NCBI GenBank assembly: GCA_965227905.1 | Contig: OZ245780.1 | Span: 620,001 to 684,000, forward strand | Direction of reading: 5' to 3' | DNA: 64,000 nt | Source of the DNA: CBDDHT01 sp965227905 | Lineage (GTDB): Bacteria > Pseudomonadota > Alphaproteobacteria > Rhizobiales > Methyloligellaceae | Shown: positions 16,904 through 26,681 of the stretch, piece by piece | Numbering within the stretch: the first letter of the stretch is position 1 | How the letters are laid out: every line of letters begins with the position of its first letter | The notes under the pieces: generated by a model | The model's input: the letters and a program-made list of their open reading frames with translations, nothing else | Told to the model about the DNA's origin: nothing | Database searches by the model: none | Made by a program: the position numbers and the translations under genes

Positions 16904-19900
16904 CTACTCGGCTGCGTTTGCCGTCGTGACATCGGTATCGCGGCGCCTTTCATTGACCAGCGCGGCGATCAGCGACCCGACATCATCGATCTGTGTGCAC
17001 GCCATGAAGCGGCCGACCGGCAATGCCAGACCCGTTGCACTTTCGATCCGGTTGCGCAGCTCGAAGATCGAAAGCGAGTCGATGCCAACGTCGTCGAGCG
17101 TTTCGAATTTTCCGACCTCCGACGGCGATGTGCCGGCAAGCGCCGCGATCTCCTTGATGGCCAGGGCGCTGGAGGCATCAGCAAGAGCCTGACCGTCCAG
17201 GTCGATCAGCCGGTCGGTTCGCCCGCTTGATGCCGTTCCGAAACCTTGCAGCCGCGCTGCCCGTGCGAGCGCTGCGTTACCTTGTAGTAGTTTTGTCCAG
17301 TCGGCATCGGCAAATGTCATGATGGGCGCTGAACTGGTCAGGGCGCGTGCCAGCCCTTCGAGTGCCGTGTCGTCCGTCATGGCACCCCATCCGGCATGGG
17401 TCAGATAGTCCTGCATGGCCTGGTTCTGCCCGACGAAGCCGGACTGTCCTAGAGCACCGAGATTTAAGCATTGCCCCGGCACGCCATGCACATTCTGGAA
17501 ACCTGTCAGCGCCTCCAGAAATCCGTTGGCGGCCGCATAGCTGGCCTGCCCCGGCCAGCCGATAACCTGTGCGAGGGATGAAAGCGAGAGAAAGAAATCG
17601 AGCTCGGCCCCTACATCGATCACGCTTCGGGTGAGATTCAGCGCGCCGATTGCTTTGGGAGCGAGGACGCGATCCAGTTGATTGCCCGAGATTTCTGCGA
17701 GAGGGGCGTCTTCATAGGAGACCGCAGCATGGATGATGCCACGGAGCGGGTTCGGTGATGCCTCGATTTCAGCAATCCAGGCCCGCACAGTGGCCGCGTC
17801 GGAAACATCCAGCTGTTGGACTTGGTATGGCGGCGCGACGGGCTCAGCTGTTTGTCCTGTTCGCGATGCAAGCACGATATGTCTCGCACCCTGCAACTCG
17901 AGCCAGCGGGCTGCGGCCAGACCGAACCCTCGTGTCCCTCCCGTGACCAGATAAGTGCCATCGGAGTCCAGTTGCGGTTTGCGTGTGTGGACGGAGATGG
18001 TCGGATCGTCGAGATCGACAACGATTTTTCCCTGATGCTGTGCCTCCGCAAAAGCCGCGAACGCGCCTTGCACGTCTGCACCGCCAAAGCGTGTGACGGG
18101 AAGCGATTTGATGTGGCCCGACCGGATATCGGCCAGCACTTCGTCCATCAATCGGGCGATCTCTGCGGGGCGATCCTCCAGAAGGGCGAGGATGTCGACT
18201 GCGTAAAACGCGCGGTTGCGTTTGAGCCTGGAGAGGCCCAGGGCTCCATCTTCGTAGATGTCGCGTTTGCCGAGTTCGATAAAACGGCCATGGGGCGCAA
18301 GAAGATCAAGCCCGGCATCGATATAGGGGCCGGCAAGCGCATTGAGGACGAGGTCCATTCCCTGGCCGCTGCTTGCCGCGCGAAAGTCGTCCGCAAAATC
18401 GAGCGAGCGGGAGTCGGCAACATGCGCGATGCCAAGCGAGGACAGGGCCGCGCGTTTTTCGGGACTCCCGGCCGTCGCAAAGATCTCCGCGCCGATGACC
18501 CGTGCGATATTGATCGCGGCCAGTCCCACACCGCCTGTGGCGTTGTGAATGAGAACCCGTTCGCCTTTGGCCAGCCGTCCGACCGTTCTGAGGGCGTAGT
18601 GCGCTGTCATATAGGCAACCGGCATTGCCGCGGCTTCAGCCATCGTGCTGCCGTCGGGAATGGGAAATAGTGTTTCAGCCGGTAGCGTGAGCGTTTTCGC
18701 CAAAGCTCCCGGTGCGATCCCAAACACAGGGTCGCCGACCTTGAAGCGTGTCTCACCAAGCCCGATGGCCGCTACGGTTCCTGAGAATTCGAGACCGAGC
18801 CGGTCCGATGCCTCCTGCGGTTCCGCATTGCTCGGCAAGACGCCGGTGACCGCCATGACGTCCCGAAAATTCAATCCCGTCCATTTGACATCGACCTGGA
18901 CCTGACCCGCAGGGCAGGGAGGAACGGTGTTCTCCTGCCAGAAGAGCGATGCAATCCCGCCGCTCTTTCGCTTTGCGAGAGAAAAGCCACGACCGGCTTT
19001 CAATTCGCTGGGATGGACAGTGCGGTCCGGCCAGGCATCGGTTGGCTTGGGCTCCAGTCGTGGAACGCGGGCCTTGTTATCCCGTATGACCAATTCGCTT
19101 TCGTCGACATCCGAACCGATAAGGCTGGCGAGGCAATCCGACGATGCGTCGTCGATATCCGCGAGAACGAAGGTCAGGTCGGAGCATTCCAGTGCCAGTG
19201 AGCGCGCGAACCCTGTGAGCGTGCCTTGCGCGAGACCGCGAGGATTAGAAGCACCGCGCACACCCCGCGTGACAATCCATATGCGTCCCGGGCGGTGATG
19301 CGCATCGAGCGCTGCCAGAGCCTGGCCGAACGCAAGCACACCGTGCGTCGTTCTGCTGATCGCGGCGGGGAGGTCATCGAGTGATGCTTCAGTCTGCTGA
19401 TCCAACGGAACGGCATAGACGAGTTCGTCGATGACATCGCCTGCTGCCGATGCGGTCAATCGCTCGCGAAGCCGGCACTCATCAGCCGCCTCGTCCGCTC
19501 CACAAATCAAATGCTGTGTCGGGCGACCAGCGCGGGCAAGCGTCAAGGCGAGATCCGTCGATCCACTGTCCGGTGTCGCACCCAGGACGACAGTCCGCCG
19601 CGCTTTCCCATGCCGGTCTGCGTCCAGATCAGGGAGTGCGATCAAAGTCTCTTCATAGTATTTAGCGGACCTTGCATCAGGTCGGCCGAATGACGTTGCA
19701 TGGAGCCCGTCGATGGAGATACTGCCATCGCCTTGCTCGCCCCTGATCTCAAGATCGGCACAGAGTTCGCCGGCGGGCGATCTCCGAAGGGCAAGGTTTG
19801 CCGACGCCGCATTTCGCAAGTTCCCCGCAAGGCGTATGCGGTCGATACGATCCGGCAGATAGCGGAGCGATTTTTCGGAGGCCGCGATCAGCAGTTGAAG

Positions 19901-22900
19901 GCAGGCATCGAGGAGGCGCGGGTCGCATTGCACGGCCTTGTCCAGGGCATCGGACTTCCCCGCCAATGTTACGCGTCCGCTCGCCGTACCGGCACCGGCA
20001 ACGATCTGCGACAGTTTTTGAAACGCCGGACCATAGTGATAGCCGCGGGATGCCGCTTCGTCGTAGAAGCTGTCGGTATCCGTTGCCCGGCCATGGACGG
20101 GTTCGCGTGCAGTGGGCGGAACGGCCGTTCGGGCCAGGATCTTTGCCGATGCTCTCAGCGTCCAGTCCGCCTCGCCGGTGATGCGCGAATGGATCGTAAT
20201 CCAGCGGCGGTTGGTGGCGTAGCGGGTCTCGAAAGCGACATCGGTGCCGGGATGCAGCTCCAGCGCCTGCGGAAAATGCAGGTCGGTAATCTCCAGACTG
20301 TCGTTCTTGAAAAGCGACTGACCGGCGGCACGGATCATCTCGATCATCGCGGCTGCGGGAAAGAGCACTTTGCCGTCGAGGCGATGATCGGAAAGAAACC
20401 CAAGATCCTCGAGGCTGACGACCGCGGACCAGGTCGGTTCGGCGCTCTGGTCCCTCGTTCCGAGCAGCGGATGCCACGTCTCAGGACTGAGCCCGGCGCG
20501 CACCTCTTCCGACTCGTGCCAGTAGTCCTGCAATTGCCAGGGCAGAGGCGGCAGCGCAAACCCGCGTGGCGCCTGACCCAGCAAGGCGCTCCAATCAATG
20601 GCGTGCCCATGCACATAGAGTTTTGCGATGGCCGACCCAAGTGCCGCGAAGTCGTCTTTCTCGCCATCGATAGTCGAAACGGTCAGCGCGTCGTGCCCTT
20701 GAGCGGCGGCGACACCGGCCGTCAGACTGGAGAGCGTCCGTTTGGGGCCGAGCTCGACAAAGGTCTCCGCCCCAAGATCGAGCGCGCACTCGATGGCTTT
20801 CTGATACAGAACCGGCTGCCGCAGATTGCTCCACCAGTAATCGGTATCGAAGTGTGTCTCGAGCGCACCCGTGACCGATGAGACGATAGGGGTCGACGGT
20901 GACCGGCATTCAATAGTGCCGAGTGCTGCCTTAAATGTTTCTTCGGCCGGATCGAACCAGCTTGAATGATAGGCAAAGTCGAGCGCCAGCCTGTGGGTGC
21001 GCACCGCCGGGTCGACAGCCTCGATGCGCGCGATCATGCCGTCGATTGCGGCTCTGTCGCCGGTCACCGTGACCATGCCGGGGGCATTGTAGGCGCCGAT
21101 CTCGACGCTGCCGTCGCCGGGAAGAAAGGCCTCGATCTGGCGTGCGTCCAACCCGATTGCCGCCATGGTGCCGACACGGTCGACCGCGCCCCGGATAAGG
21201 CCGCGATGGCGCGCGAGCCTTGGCACATCGGTCTGATCGATAGCGCCCGCAAGGGCGGCCGCGGTTACTTCACCGAAACTGTGCCCGACAAGAATATCGG
21301 GTTTTATCCCGATCGCCTGCCAGACGGCGGCAAGCCCGCTTTGAAACGCAAACATGACAGCGGGCGTAATGGCTGCGTCATGAATCCGTTCATCGGTTTC
21401 CGATGCGGTCAGAACGTCGATGACCGACCAGCCAGCCTCGGGTTCGAACAAGGCGTCGAAGTTCTCTATCGTCTCGCGAAAGGTCGCGTGGCGTTTGAGC
21501 AGGGCTCGGCCCATGGCCCACCATTGGCCGCCCTGTCCCGACGTCGTGAATGCAAGCTTGCCCGGCGTGCCGGCAACGCCTGCGACGATTTCGGGCGTGT
21601 CCACGGACGCTTCCCGCCCCGCCGCAATGGCATCCAGCCCTTGCCGCAGTTCGGCGATGGAGTGTGCGACGATGACGGCCCGGTGCGGGAAGTGATCCCG
21701 CGCGGCGAGGGCTGCAGCAATGGACTTGAGGCAAGTGTCATCCAGAACACGCATGGCTTGCGCTAGCGCGCCTGCATAGGCGCGAAGCTGCTCCATCGAG
21801 CGGGCCGAAATAGGCACGGGTACCGCTGTCGCTTCCTCGTCGCGGACAGAAGCGCGGGGTGGCACCACTGGCCCGCGCTCGATCATCGCACCGGCATTCG
21901 TGCCGCCGAACCCGAAGGAGTTGACCACGGCCAGAGGTTTGTCATCCGGCAGCGGTGTCAGGCCGGTCGGGACGTCGATCTTGAGGGTGTCGAATTCGAT
22001 ATCCGGGTTCGGATGCTCGAAGCCGAGACTGGCAGGCAGGGCCCGGGCGTTCAGTGCCAGGACCGCCTTGATCAGCCCGGCGATCCCGGCAGCCGGCTCC
22101 AGATGCCCGAGATTGGTCTTGGTGGATCCGACCAAAAGTGGTGCGTCGCGCTTGGGGCCGGCAAGAATTTCGCCGATGGCTTGTGCCTCGATCGGGTCGC
22201 CAAGCGGTGTCCCTGTTCCATGGGCTTCCACGAATGCGATATTGTCTGCCTCGCACTTCGCATCCGCCAGAAGCTGGGCGAGCATGCGCTTCTGCGCACT
22301 TTCGCTCGGAGCCGTTATCGTTCCCGTCGCGCCGTCCTGATTGACGGCCGTCGCGCGAATGACGCCGAGCATCGTGTCGCCATCCCGCACGGCGTCTTCT
22401 TCGCGCTTCAGAAGAACGAGGCCGACACCTTCTCCCCGCACAAAACCATCCGCCCGGGCATCGAAGGCGCGGATTTCGCCTGTGGGCGACAGCATGTGCG
22501 CCCGTGAAAACGTCCGATGGAGATGAGGGTCGAGGATGATGTTGGCGCCGCCTGCAAAGGCGAGATCGCAGCTTCCCGTCGTCAGGTGCCGGCAGGCGGC
22601 ATCCAGAGCCACCAGCGCCGAGGAGCAGGCCGTATCGACGGCAACGCTCGGGCCGGATAGGTCGAAGGCATTTGAGATCCGGTTGGCGGCAATAGAGAGG
22701 ACTGTGCCCGTTCCGGCTCTCGGCTCGCCCCGGTTGCTGCGCGTGCGCTGCATGCGCCCGTAATCGGCATTGGAAACACCGACGAAGACACCCGTATCGC
22801 GCGCTTTGAGCGCTGCGAGCGTCAGCCCGGCATTTTGCGTCGCCTCGAACGCGACCATAAGCAGCAAGCGCTGCTGGGGGTCGAGGCTGCGCGCCTCTGT

Positions 22901-23143
22901 GCCGGAGAAGCCGAAAAACGCCGCGTCGAATGCGGCAACATCATCCAGAAATCCGCCCCATTTGGAAACGGAGCGCGAGGCTTTGTCAGGCTCGGGATCG
23001 TAGAAACCTTCGAGATCCCAGCGCGCGGCGGGGATCTCGCAGATCGCCGAGCGCCCTTCGGAAAGGAGGCGCCAGAAGTCGCGTGGGGTCTCTACGCCGC
23101 CAGGAAGACGGCACCCCATTCCGATGATGGCGATCCCGTCCAT
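16904..23143 (-). CDS. Single-module, fully reducing type I polyketide synthase
   Basis: 2079 residues. Order is KS-AT-DH-(structural KR)-ER-KR-ACP. KS: Cys173 in DTACSSA, His308 in EAHGTGT, His347 in NLGHLE. AT: Ser622 in GHSFGE. DH: His920 in HRLDGKVLFP and Asp1079 in DACLQ. An NAD-fold remnant spans about 1180-1380. ER at about 1390-1705 has NATGGVGLAAINIA. KR at about 1728-1905 has TGGTRGFG and SYAAAN. ACP: Ser2023 in GIDSLSIFELRNR. There is no C-methyltransferase and no thioesterase, so product release must use another enzyme. It would build a saturated acyl chain from malonyl units. It lies 21 bases after a tusA-like gene, probably in one transcript; its own ribosome-binding site is weak. 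Product unknown. Confidence 0.93.
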   Translation of the reverse strand: MDGIAIIGMGCRLPGGVETPRDFWRLLSEGRSAICEIPAARWDLEGFYDPEPDKASRSVSKWGGFLDDVAAFDAAFFGFSGTEARSLDPQQRLLLMVAFEATQNAGLTLAALKARDTGVFVGVSNADYGRMQRTRSNRGEPRAGTGTVLSIAANRISNAFDLSGPSVAVDTACSSALVALDAACRHLTTGSCDLAFAGGANIILDPHLHRTFSRAHMLSPTGEIRAFDARADGFVRGEGVGLVLLKREEDAVRDGDTMLGVIRATAVNQDGATGTITAPSESAQKRMLAQLLADAKCEADNIAFVEAHGTGTPLGDPIEAQAIGEILAGPKRDAPLLVGSTKTNLGHLEPAAGIAGLIKAVLALNARALPASLGFEHPNPDIEFDTLKIDVPTGLTPLPDDKPLAVVNSFGFGGTNAGAMIERGPVVPPRASVRDEEATAVPVPISARSMEQLRAYAGALAQAMRVLDDTCLKSIAAALAARDHFPHRAVIVAHSIAELRQGLDAIAAGREASVDTPEIVAGVAGTPGKLAFTTSGQGGQWWAMGRALLKRHATFRETIENFDALFEPEAGWSVIDVLTASETDERIHDAAITPAVMFAFQSGLAAVWQAIGIKPDILVGHSFGEVTAAALAGAIDQTDVPRLARHRGLIRGAVDRVGTMAAIGLDARQIEAFLPGDGSVEIGAYNAPGMVTVTGDRAAIDGMIARIEAVDPAVRTHRLALDFAYHSSWFDPAEETFKAALGTIECRSPSTPIVSSVTGALETHFDTDYWWSNLRQPVLYQKAIECALDLGAETFVELGPKRTLSSLTAGVAAAQGHDALTVSTIDGEKDDFAALGSAIAKLYVHGHAIDWSALLGQAPRGFALPPLPWQLQDYWHESEEVRAGLSPETWHPLLGTRDQSAEPTWSAVVSLEDLGFLSDHRLDGKVLFPAAAMIEMIRAAGQSLFKNDSLEITDLHFPQALELHPGTDVAFETRYATNRRWITIHSRITGEADWTLRASAKILARTAVPPTAREPVHGRATDTDSFYDEAASRGYHYGPAFQKLSQIVAGAGTASGRVTLAGKSDALDKAVQCDPRLLDACLQLLIAASEKSLRYLPDRIDRIRLAGNLRNAASANLALRRSPAGELCADLEIRGEQGDGSISIDGLHATSFGRPDARSAKYYEETLIALPDLDADRHGKARRTVVLGATPDSGSTDLALTLARAGRPTQHLICGADEAADECRLRERLTASAAGDVIDELVYAVPLDQQTEASLDDLPAAISRTTHGVLAFGQALAALDAHHRPGRIWIVTRGVRGASNPRGLAQGTLTGFARSLALECSDLTFVLADIDDASSDCLASLIGSDVDESELVIRDNKARVPRLEPKPTDAWPDRTVHPSELKAGRGFSLAKRKSGGIASLFWQENTVPPCPAGQVQVDVKWTGLNFRDVMAVTGVLPSNAEPQEASDRLGLEFSGTVAAIGLGETRFKVGDPVFGIAPGALAKTLTLPAETLFPIPDGSTMAEAAAMPVAYMTAHYALRTVGRLAKGERVLIHNATGGVGLAAINIARVIGAEIFATAGSPEKRAALSSLGIAHVADSRSLDFADDFRAASSGQGMDLVLNALAGPYIDAGLDLLAPHGRFIELGKRDIYEDGALGLSRLKRNRAFYAVDILALLEDRPAEIARLMDEVLADIRSGHIKSLPVTRFGGADVQGAFAAFAEAQHQGKIVVDLDDPTISVHTRKPQLDSDGTYLVTGGTRGFGLAAARWLELQGARHIVLASRTGQTAEPVAPPYQVQQLDVSDAATVRAWIAEIEASPNPLRGIIHAAVSYEDAPLAEISGNQLDRVLAPKAIGALNLTRSVIDVGAELDFFLSLSSLAQVIGWPGQASYAAANGFLEALTGFQNVHGVPGQCLNLGALGQSGFVGQNQAMQDYLTHAGWGAMTDDTALEGLARALTSSAPIMTFADADWTKLLQGNAALARAARLQGFGTASSGRTDRLIDLDGQALADASSALAIKEIAALAGTSPSEVGKFETLDDVGIDSLSIFELRNRIESATGLALPVGRFMACTQIDDVGSLIAALVNERRRDTDVTTANAAE

Positions 23144-23164
23144 GGGGGTGGGTCACAATTCGCG

Positions 23165-23392
23165 TTATGCGGCGTTCTTGATAATGAAGCGATAGACGCC
23201 GGCGTCTTCGGTCTGCTCCACGAGTTCGTGGCCTGTCTGCCTGCAGAAGGCTTCGAAATCGGCGACCGCACCCGGATCTGTTGCCAATATTTCCAGCGTG
23301 CCGCCGGAGGGGACATCCGACATGGCCTTCTTGGCCTTGAGAATCGGGATCGGGCAATTGAGACCCTTGGTGTCCAGTGAGACGTCAGCCAT
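23165..23392 (-). CDS. tusA: TusA-family sulfur carrier protein
   Basis: 75 residues, the usual length for TusA/SirA proteins. The sulfur-carrying cysteine lies in KGLNCPIPILKAKKAM, the CPxP family signature. TusA accepts persulfide sulfur and passes it on; in sulfur oxidisers it feeds the cytoplasmic sHdr or rDsr pathway. The start is the ATG at 23392, with AAGGA 7 bases upstream. In most sHdr organisms tusA sits in or near the shdr cluster. Here it stands directly upstream of the polyketide synthase, 14 kb from that locus. Whether it serves sHdr, tRNA thiolation, or the polyketide pathway cannot be told from sequence alone. Confidence 0.85.
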   Translation of the reverse strand: MADVSLDTKGLNCPIPILKAKKAMSDVPSGGTLEILATDPGAVADFEAFCRQTGHELVEQTEDAGVYRFIIKNAA

Positions 23393-23529
23393 CGTTTCGT
23401 CCTTCTCCGTGAAACGTTTTCCGCCAGTTGCGGCGTTCATATCATAATATTCGCATTTGTCGATGCGATCGTAAAGAGGTTGGAGCTGGACTATAGCGAA
23501 GACCCGGGCCGACGGGGAGTGGATTCCGG

Positions 23530-23919
23530 TCAGAATGCAGCCATCAGCCGATAGGAAACGGAAATCGGACCCGATCCGTTCTTCAGTGAGGAAACCTCGA
23601 TATAGCGGTCTTCGCGAACGCCCAGATCGATACAGGCCTCGGCATCGCCTTTCTCTAACCGCCGACGAAATATGGCCTTCGGCTTTTGGGCGATGATTCG
23701 TTGCTGAAAGAGGCTGACGATCAGCGGCGAACCGGATGTCTCCTTGGAAATGCAGATCCGGTAGATGGCTGTCGCCTTCTTCACACCGCGCAGATCGACA
23801 AGGACGATCTGATCGCCATCCCCCTTCAGTTCGGATTGCTGACCGCTATCGTTCGCATCGGCTGTGCCCAAGAGTGCGACAAAAGACAGCACGACGCAGA
23901 GTCCACGCTTGATAAGCAT
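23530..23919 (-). CDS. Small secreted hypothetical protein
   Basis: About 129 residues with a signal peptide (MLIKRGLCVVLSFVALLGTA then DAND). The mature part contains two cysteines (YRICISKE and EACIDLG) and looks beta-rich. Start at 23919 is supported by AAGGAG 5 bases upstream. No family recognised; probably periplasmic. Confidence 0.6.
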   Translation of the reverse strand: MLIKRGLCVVLSFVALLGTADANDSGQQSELKGDGDQIVLVDLRGVKKATAIYRICISKETSGSPLIVSLFQQRIIAQKPKAIFRRRLEKGDAEACIDLGVREDRYIEVSSLKNGSGPISVSYRLMAAF

Positions 23920-24123
23920 GCTCACTCCTTATGTTTGGTTGTCGGTCCGGGCGCCGCTATCGCAGAGGCGTGCGGGCAATCGGCGTCCTTACCGCCGACT
24001 TCACCGGGACCGTGGCAGGTGAGAGTTTGGCGGCAAACCGCGAAGATTTGATGGCGGACGTGAACCTTTACCCGGTTCAGAGCGACAAATACTCAAGGAC
24101 AGGCTCATGCGCGGGAGGTCATT

Positions 24124-24705
24124 GTGTCGCCGATTTTCGCCCTACACGCCATAGCCCGGCTGAAACCGGGCATCGCTCTCGACATCGGTGCCCGCGATTG
24201 CCGGATTGCAAATCGCCTGGCCGAGCTTGGATACAGTGTGGATGCAATCGATCCGCATCCGCAGCCGGGTACCGAGCTTGCCGATGGCATTACCTTTCAT
24301 CGCACCAGACTCGAAGACTTCGAGGCGGATCAGCTCTACGATCTGGTTGTCGCGTCCATGGTGTCACAGCTGGTCGATCTGGACCTTGCGGCCTATCTCG
24401 CCCGGCTCAGGTCGCTGGTCAGGGCGGACGGCCTCATCTATGTGACGCTCATCGGGGACGAAGACGAGTGGGCGGGACTTCCGTCGGCCAAGGCCGTCTC
24501 TTATGATGATGCCTGCGCGCTGATTGCAGAGGCAGGGCTGACGCCGCTCTATCGATCCAACGAACGTTTCGAAGGACGCGTCTACTCAGGCGAAACGAAG
24601 TCCTGGCATCTCTGTCGCTTTGTGTTGGAGATGGCGAACAGCGTGACTTGCCGCTGCGCGCGGTCGGCCAAGACCGGCAGTAACCCGAAAATCAGATTGT
24701 CATAG
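24124..24705 (+). CDS. Class I SAM-dependent methyltransferase
   Basis: 193 residues starting at GTG, with GGAGG 5 bases upstream. ALDIGARDCRIANRLAELGY is SAM motif I; DAIDPHPQPG gives the acidic residue for the ribose; DLVVASMVSQLVDLD matches motif IV. The fold is that of small-molecule methyltransferases; substrate unknown. It lies on the strand opposite to the tusA/polyketide synthase pair, so a tailoring role is possible but unsupported. The last 25 residues (SVTCRCARSAKTG) look like a run-on tail. Confidence 0.75.
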   Translation: MSPIFALHAIARLKPGIALDIGARDCRIANRLAELGYSVDAIDPHPQPGTELADGITFHRTRLEDFEADQLYDLVVASMVSQLVDLDLAAYLARLRSLVRADGLIYVTLIGDEDEWAGLPSAKAVSYDDACALIAEAGLTPLYRSNERFEGRVYSGETKSWHLCRFVLEMANSVTCRCARSAKTGSNPKIRLS

Positions 24706-24882
24706 TCATAGTGCAAAGGGTGAGGCCACTGCGTCTTGCAGACGAGGACCAGTCTTCAACACCGTTGCCTCTCGCTAACTTGAGTGTCAACGCAAACATT
24801 GCTGGGCAAATCCTGCCAGGCGATGCGATGATGCTCTGATCCAGAGAGAGTCACATGATGGGCCAGAACGGAGATGCGGGAC

Positions 24883-25842
24883 ATGGAGTATGGCTTCAAT
24901 ATTCCGGCAAGGGGGCCGCTTGCCAATCCCGATGACATCACGGCCCTTGCCCGGCGCGGCGAAGAACTCGGATACGCCTACGCCCTCATCACCGATCACA
25001 TCGTCATTCCGCGCGATATCGCGTCCCGCTATCCCTACACCCAGACCGGTTCATTCCCAGGCAGTGCCTATGGTGAATGCCTCGAGCAGATCGCCGTCAT
25101 GGGTTATCTGGCAGCGGCAACAACGAAGATCCGTCTACTTACATCCATCATGGTCGTGCCGCATCGCAGTCCCGTGGTCGCGGCCAAGATGCTGGCCACG
25201 CTCGACGTCCTGTCGAAAGGCCGCGTCACGGTTGGATGCGGAACGGGCTGGATGAAGGAGGAATTCGAGGCCGTCGGAGCTCCGCCTTTCGCGGAGCGCG
25301 GCCAGGTCACGAACGAAACGATTGCGATCTTCAAAGAATTATGGACCAGCGAGAGTCCGCGTTTCGAAGGGAACTATGGGTCCTTCGACAATATCGACTT
25401 CTTGCCTCGCCCGGTGCAGCAGCCCCATCCGCCCATCTGGATCGGCGGTGAAAGCCGGCCGGCCATGCGCCGCGCCGTTCGTCTTGGCGATGCCTGGTAC
25501 CCGATTGGCAACAACCCTGCCCGGCCACTCAATACGCCGTCCCGTTACAAGGACGGCTTGGATGAATTGAAGCAGATGGCCGAGGAGAGAGGGCGCGATC
25601 CGGCAAGCATCGGCCTCGCCTACTGGGCAAACTGGTACAATGGCGGCCCGGCGATCCAGACCGATGATGACCAGCGGCACATGTTCACTGGCACGAATGA
25701 CGATCTGGTCGAAGACGTCGAGGCGCTGCGTTCCATGGGTGTCACACGGCAGTTCATCGGACTGCCCGGTGAGACACGGACGGAGGCAATGGATCATCTC
25801 GAGAACTTTGCGGCGAATGTGATGGCGGTCGTCGCATCGTGA
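24883..25842 (+). CDS. LLM-class (luciferase-like) flavin/F420-dependent oxidoreductase
   Basis: About 319 residues with the TIM-barrel pattern of the luciferase-like monooxygenase family: EYGFNIPARGPLA, YALITDHIVIP, TKIRLLTSIMVVPHRSPVV, GRVTVGCGTGWMKEEFEA and HPPIWIGGES. Members use FMNH2 or F420H2; the cofactor cannot be decided here. The ATG at 24883 keeps a proper distance from GGAG (9 bases), whereas the in-frame ATG at 24874 nearly touches it. A CCCCTCACCC-type palindrome follows the gene. Confidence 0.88.
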   Translation: MEYGFNIPARGPLANPDDITALARRGEELGYAYALITDHIVIPRDIASRYPYTQTGSFPGSAYGECLEQIAVMGYLAAATTKIRLLTSIMVVPHRSPVVAAKMLATLDVLSKGRVTVGCGTGWMKEEFEAVGAPPFAERGQVTNETIAIFKELWTSESPRFEGNYGSFDNIDFLPRPVQQPHPPIWIGGESRPAMRRAVRLGDAWYPIGNNPARPLNTPSRYKDGLDELKQMAEERGRDPASIGLAYWANWYNGGPAIQTDDDQRHMFTGTNDDLVEDVEALRSMGVTRQFIGLPGETRTEAMDHLENFAANVMAVVAS

Positions 25843-25924
25843 CATCTGCATGGATTACCAGGTCAAGCCCGGTAGTGACGAAAATAGATATTGACCTGAC
25901 ATTCAATTCGGATTTGCAGCGCGT

Positions 25925-26019
25925 CCCCTCACCCAACCCTCTCCCCAGGGAGAGGGCTACTCGTCTCTGGGTTTGGCGGCTTCGTCCCTTCTCCCTGGGG
26001 AGAAGGTTAGGATGAGGGG
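25925..26019. repeat. 95-bp palindromic repeat, CCCCTCACCCAACCCTCTCC family, copy 2
   Basis: Nearly identical in both arms to the copy at 16766-16860. It lies between the convergent LLM-oxidoreductase and NUDIX genes, where it may act as a bidirectional transcription end. Confidence 0.85.
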
Positions 26020-26063
26020 AACTGGCTGCGGTATTGACCCAGCAATCTGGACAGCAACACCCG

Positions 26064-26606
26064 TCACCGCATATTGCCAAACTCGCCCGGTGGATTGGTG
26101 AAGGCCGGAAAGGTGTCCTGGCCCTGAATCTCCCGGAAGTGGGTCAAAGCCCAGCGCACCGAAGGGAACGCCAGATCGTCCCACGGGATTTCATCCCAAT
26201 CGAATAATCCGACCTCCTGGCTTTCGGGCCCGGCCGCGAAGTGCGGCTTGCCGAGGCGTGCGACATGCATCACCTGCACCTGCGCGATCCGGGGAATGGT
26301 GTAGACTGCCAGGACCGCATCGATGACAATATCGGCGCAGGCCTCTTCCATCGCCTCTCGGATGGCACCTTCCGCGGCCGTCTCCCCGCACTCCATATAT
26401 CCGGCCGGCATCGTCCAGAAGCCGAGACGGGGATTGATCGCGCGCCTGCACAGCAGAATCTTCCCCTCATGATGCACGACGGAGCCAACCACGACCTTCG
26501 GGTTCACATAGTGTATGAACCCGCAATCGTGGCAGACGTCGCGCTCATGGGTGTCGCCGTCCGGCACGGTCCGCACAAAATTTTCGGGCAGAATCTGACT
26601 GCTCAT
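26064..26606 (-). CDS. NUDIX hydrolase with zinc-ribbon
   Basis: About 180 residues. A short zinc-ribbon-like start (VCHDCGFIHYVNPKVVVGSV) leads into the NUDIX box GYMECGETAAEGAIREAMEE. The conserved Gly after the EExx portion is Cys in this protein (EEACADI), a small departure from consensus. Members of this group hydrolyse nucleoside diphosphates linked to other groups, for example NADH-like substrates. Start chosen at the ATG at 26606, preceded by GGAAG. Confidence 0.88.
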   Translation of the reverse strand: MSSQILPENFVRTVPDGDTHERDVCHDCGFIHYVNPKVVVGSVVHHEGKILLCRRAINPRLGFWTMPAGYMECGETAAEGAIREAMEEACADIVIDAVLAVYTIPRIAQVQVMHVARLGKPHFAAGPESQEVGLFDWDEIPWDDLAFPSVRWALTHFREIQGQDTFPAFTNPPGEFGNMR

Positions 26607-26681
26607 CGCCGCTTCCGTTTTTTTCGATGTCGAACACTGCAAAATACCTTAATAGCAAATGAGCCACCAAATGGAGAGCGA

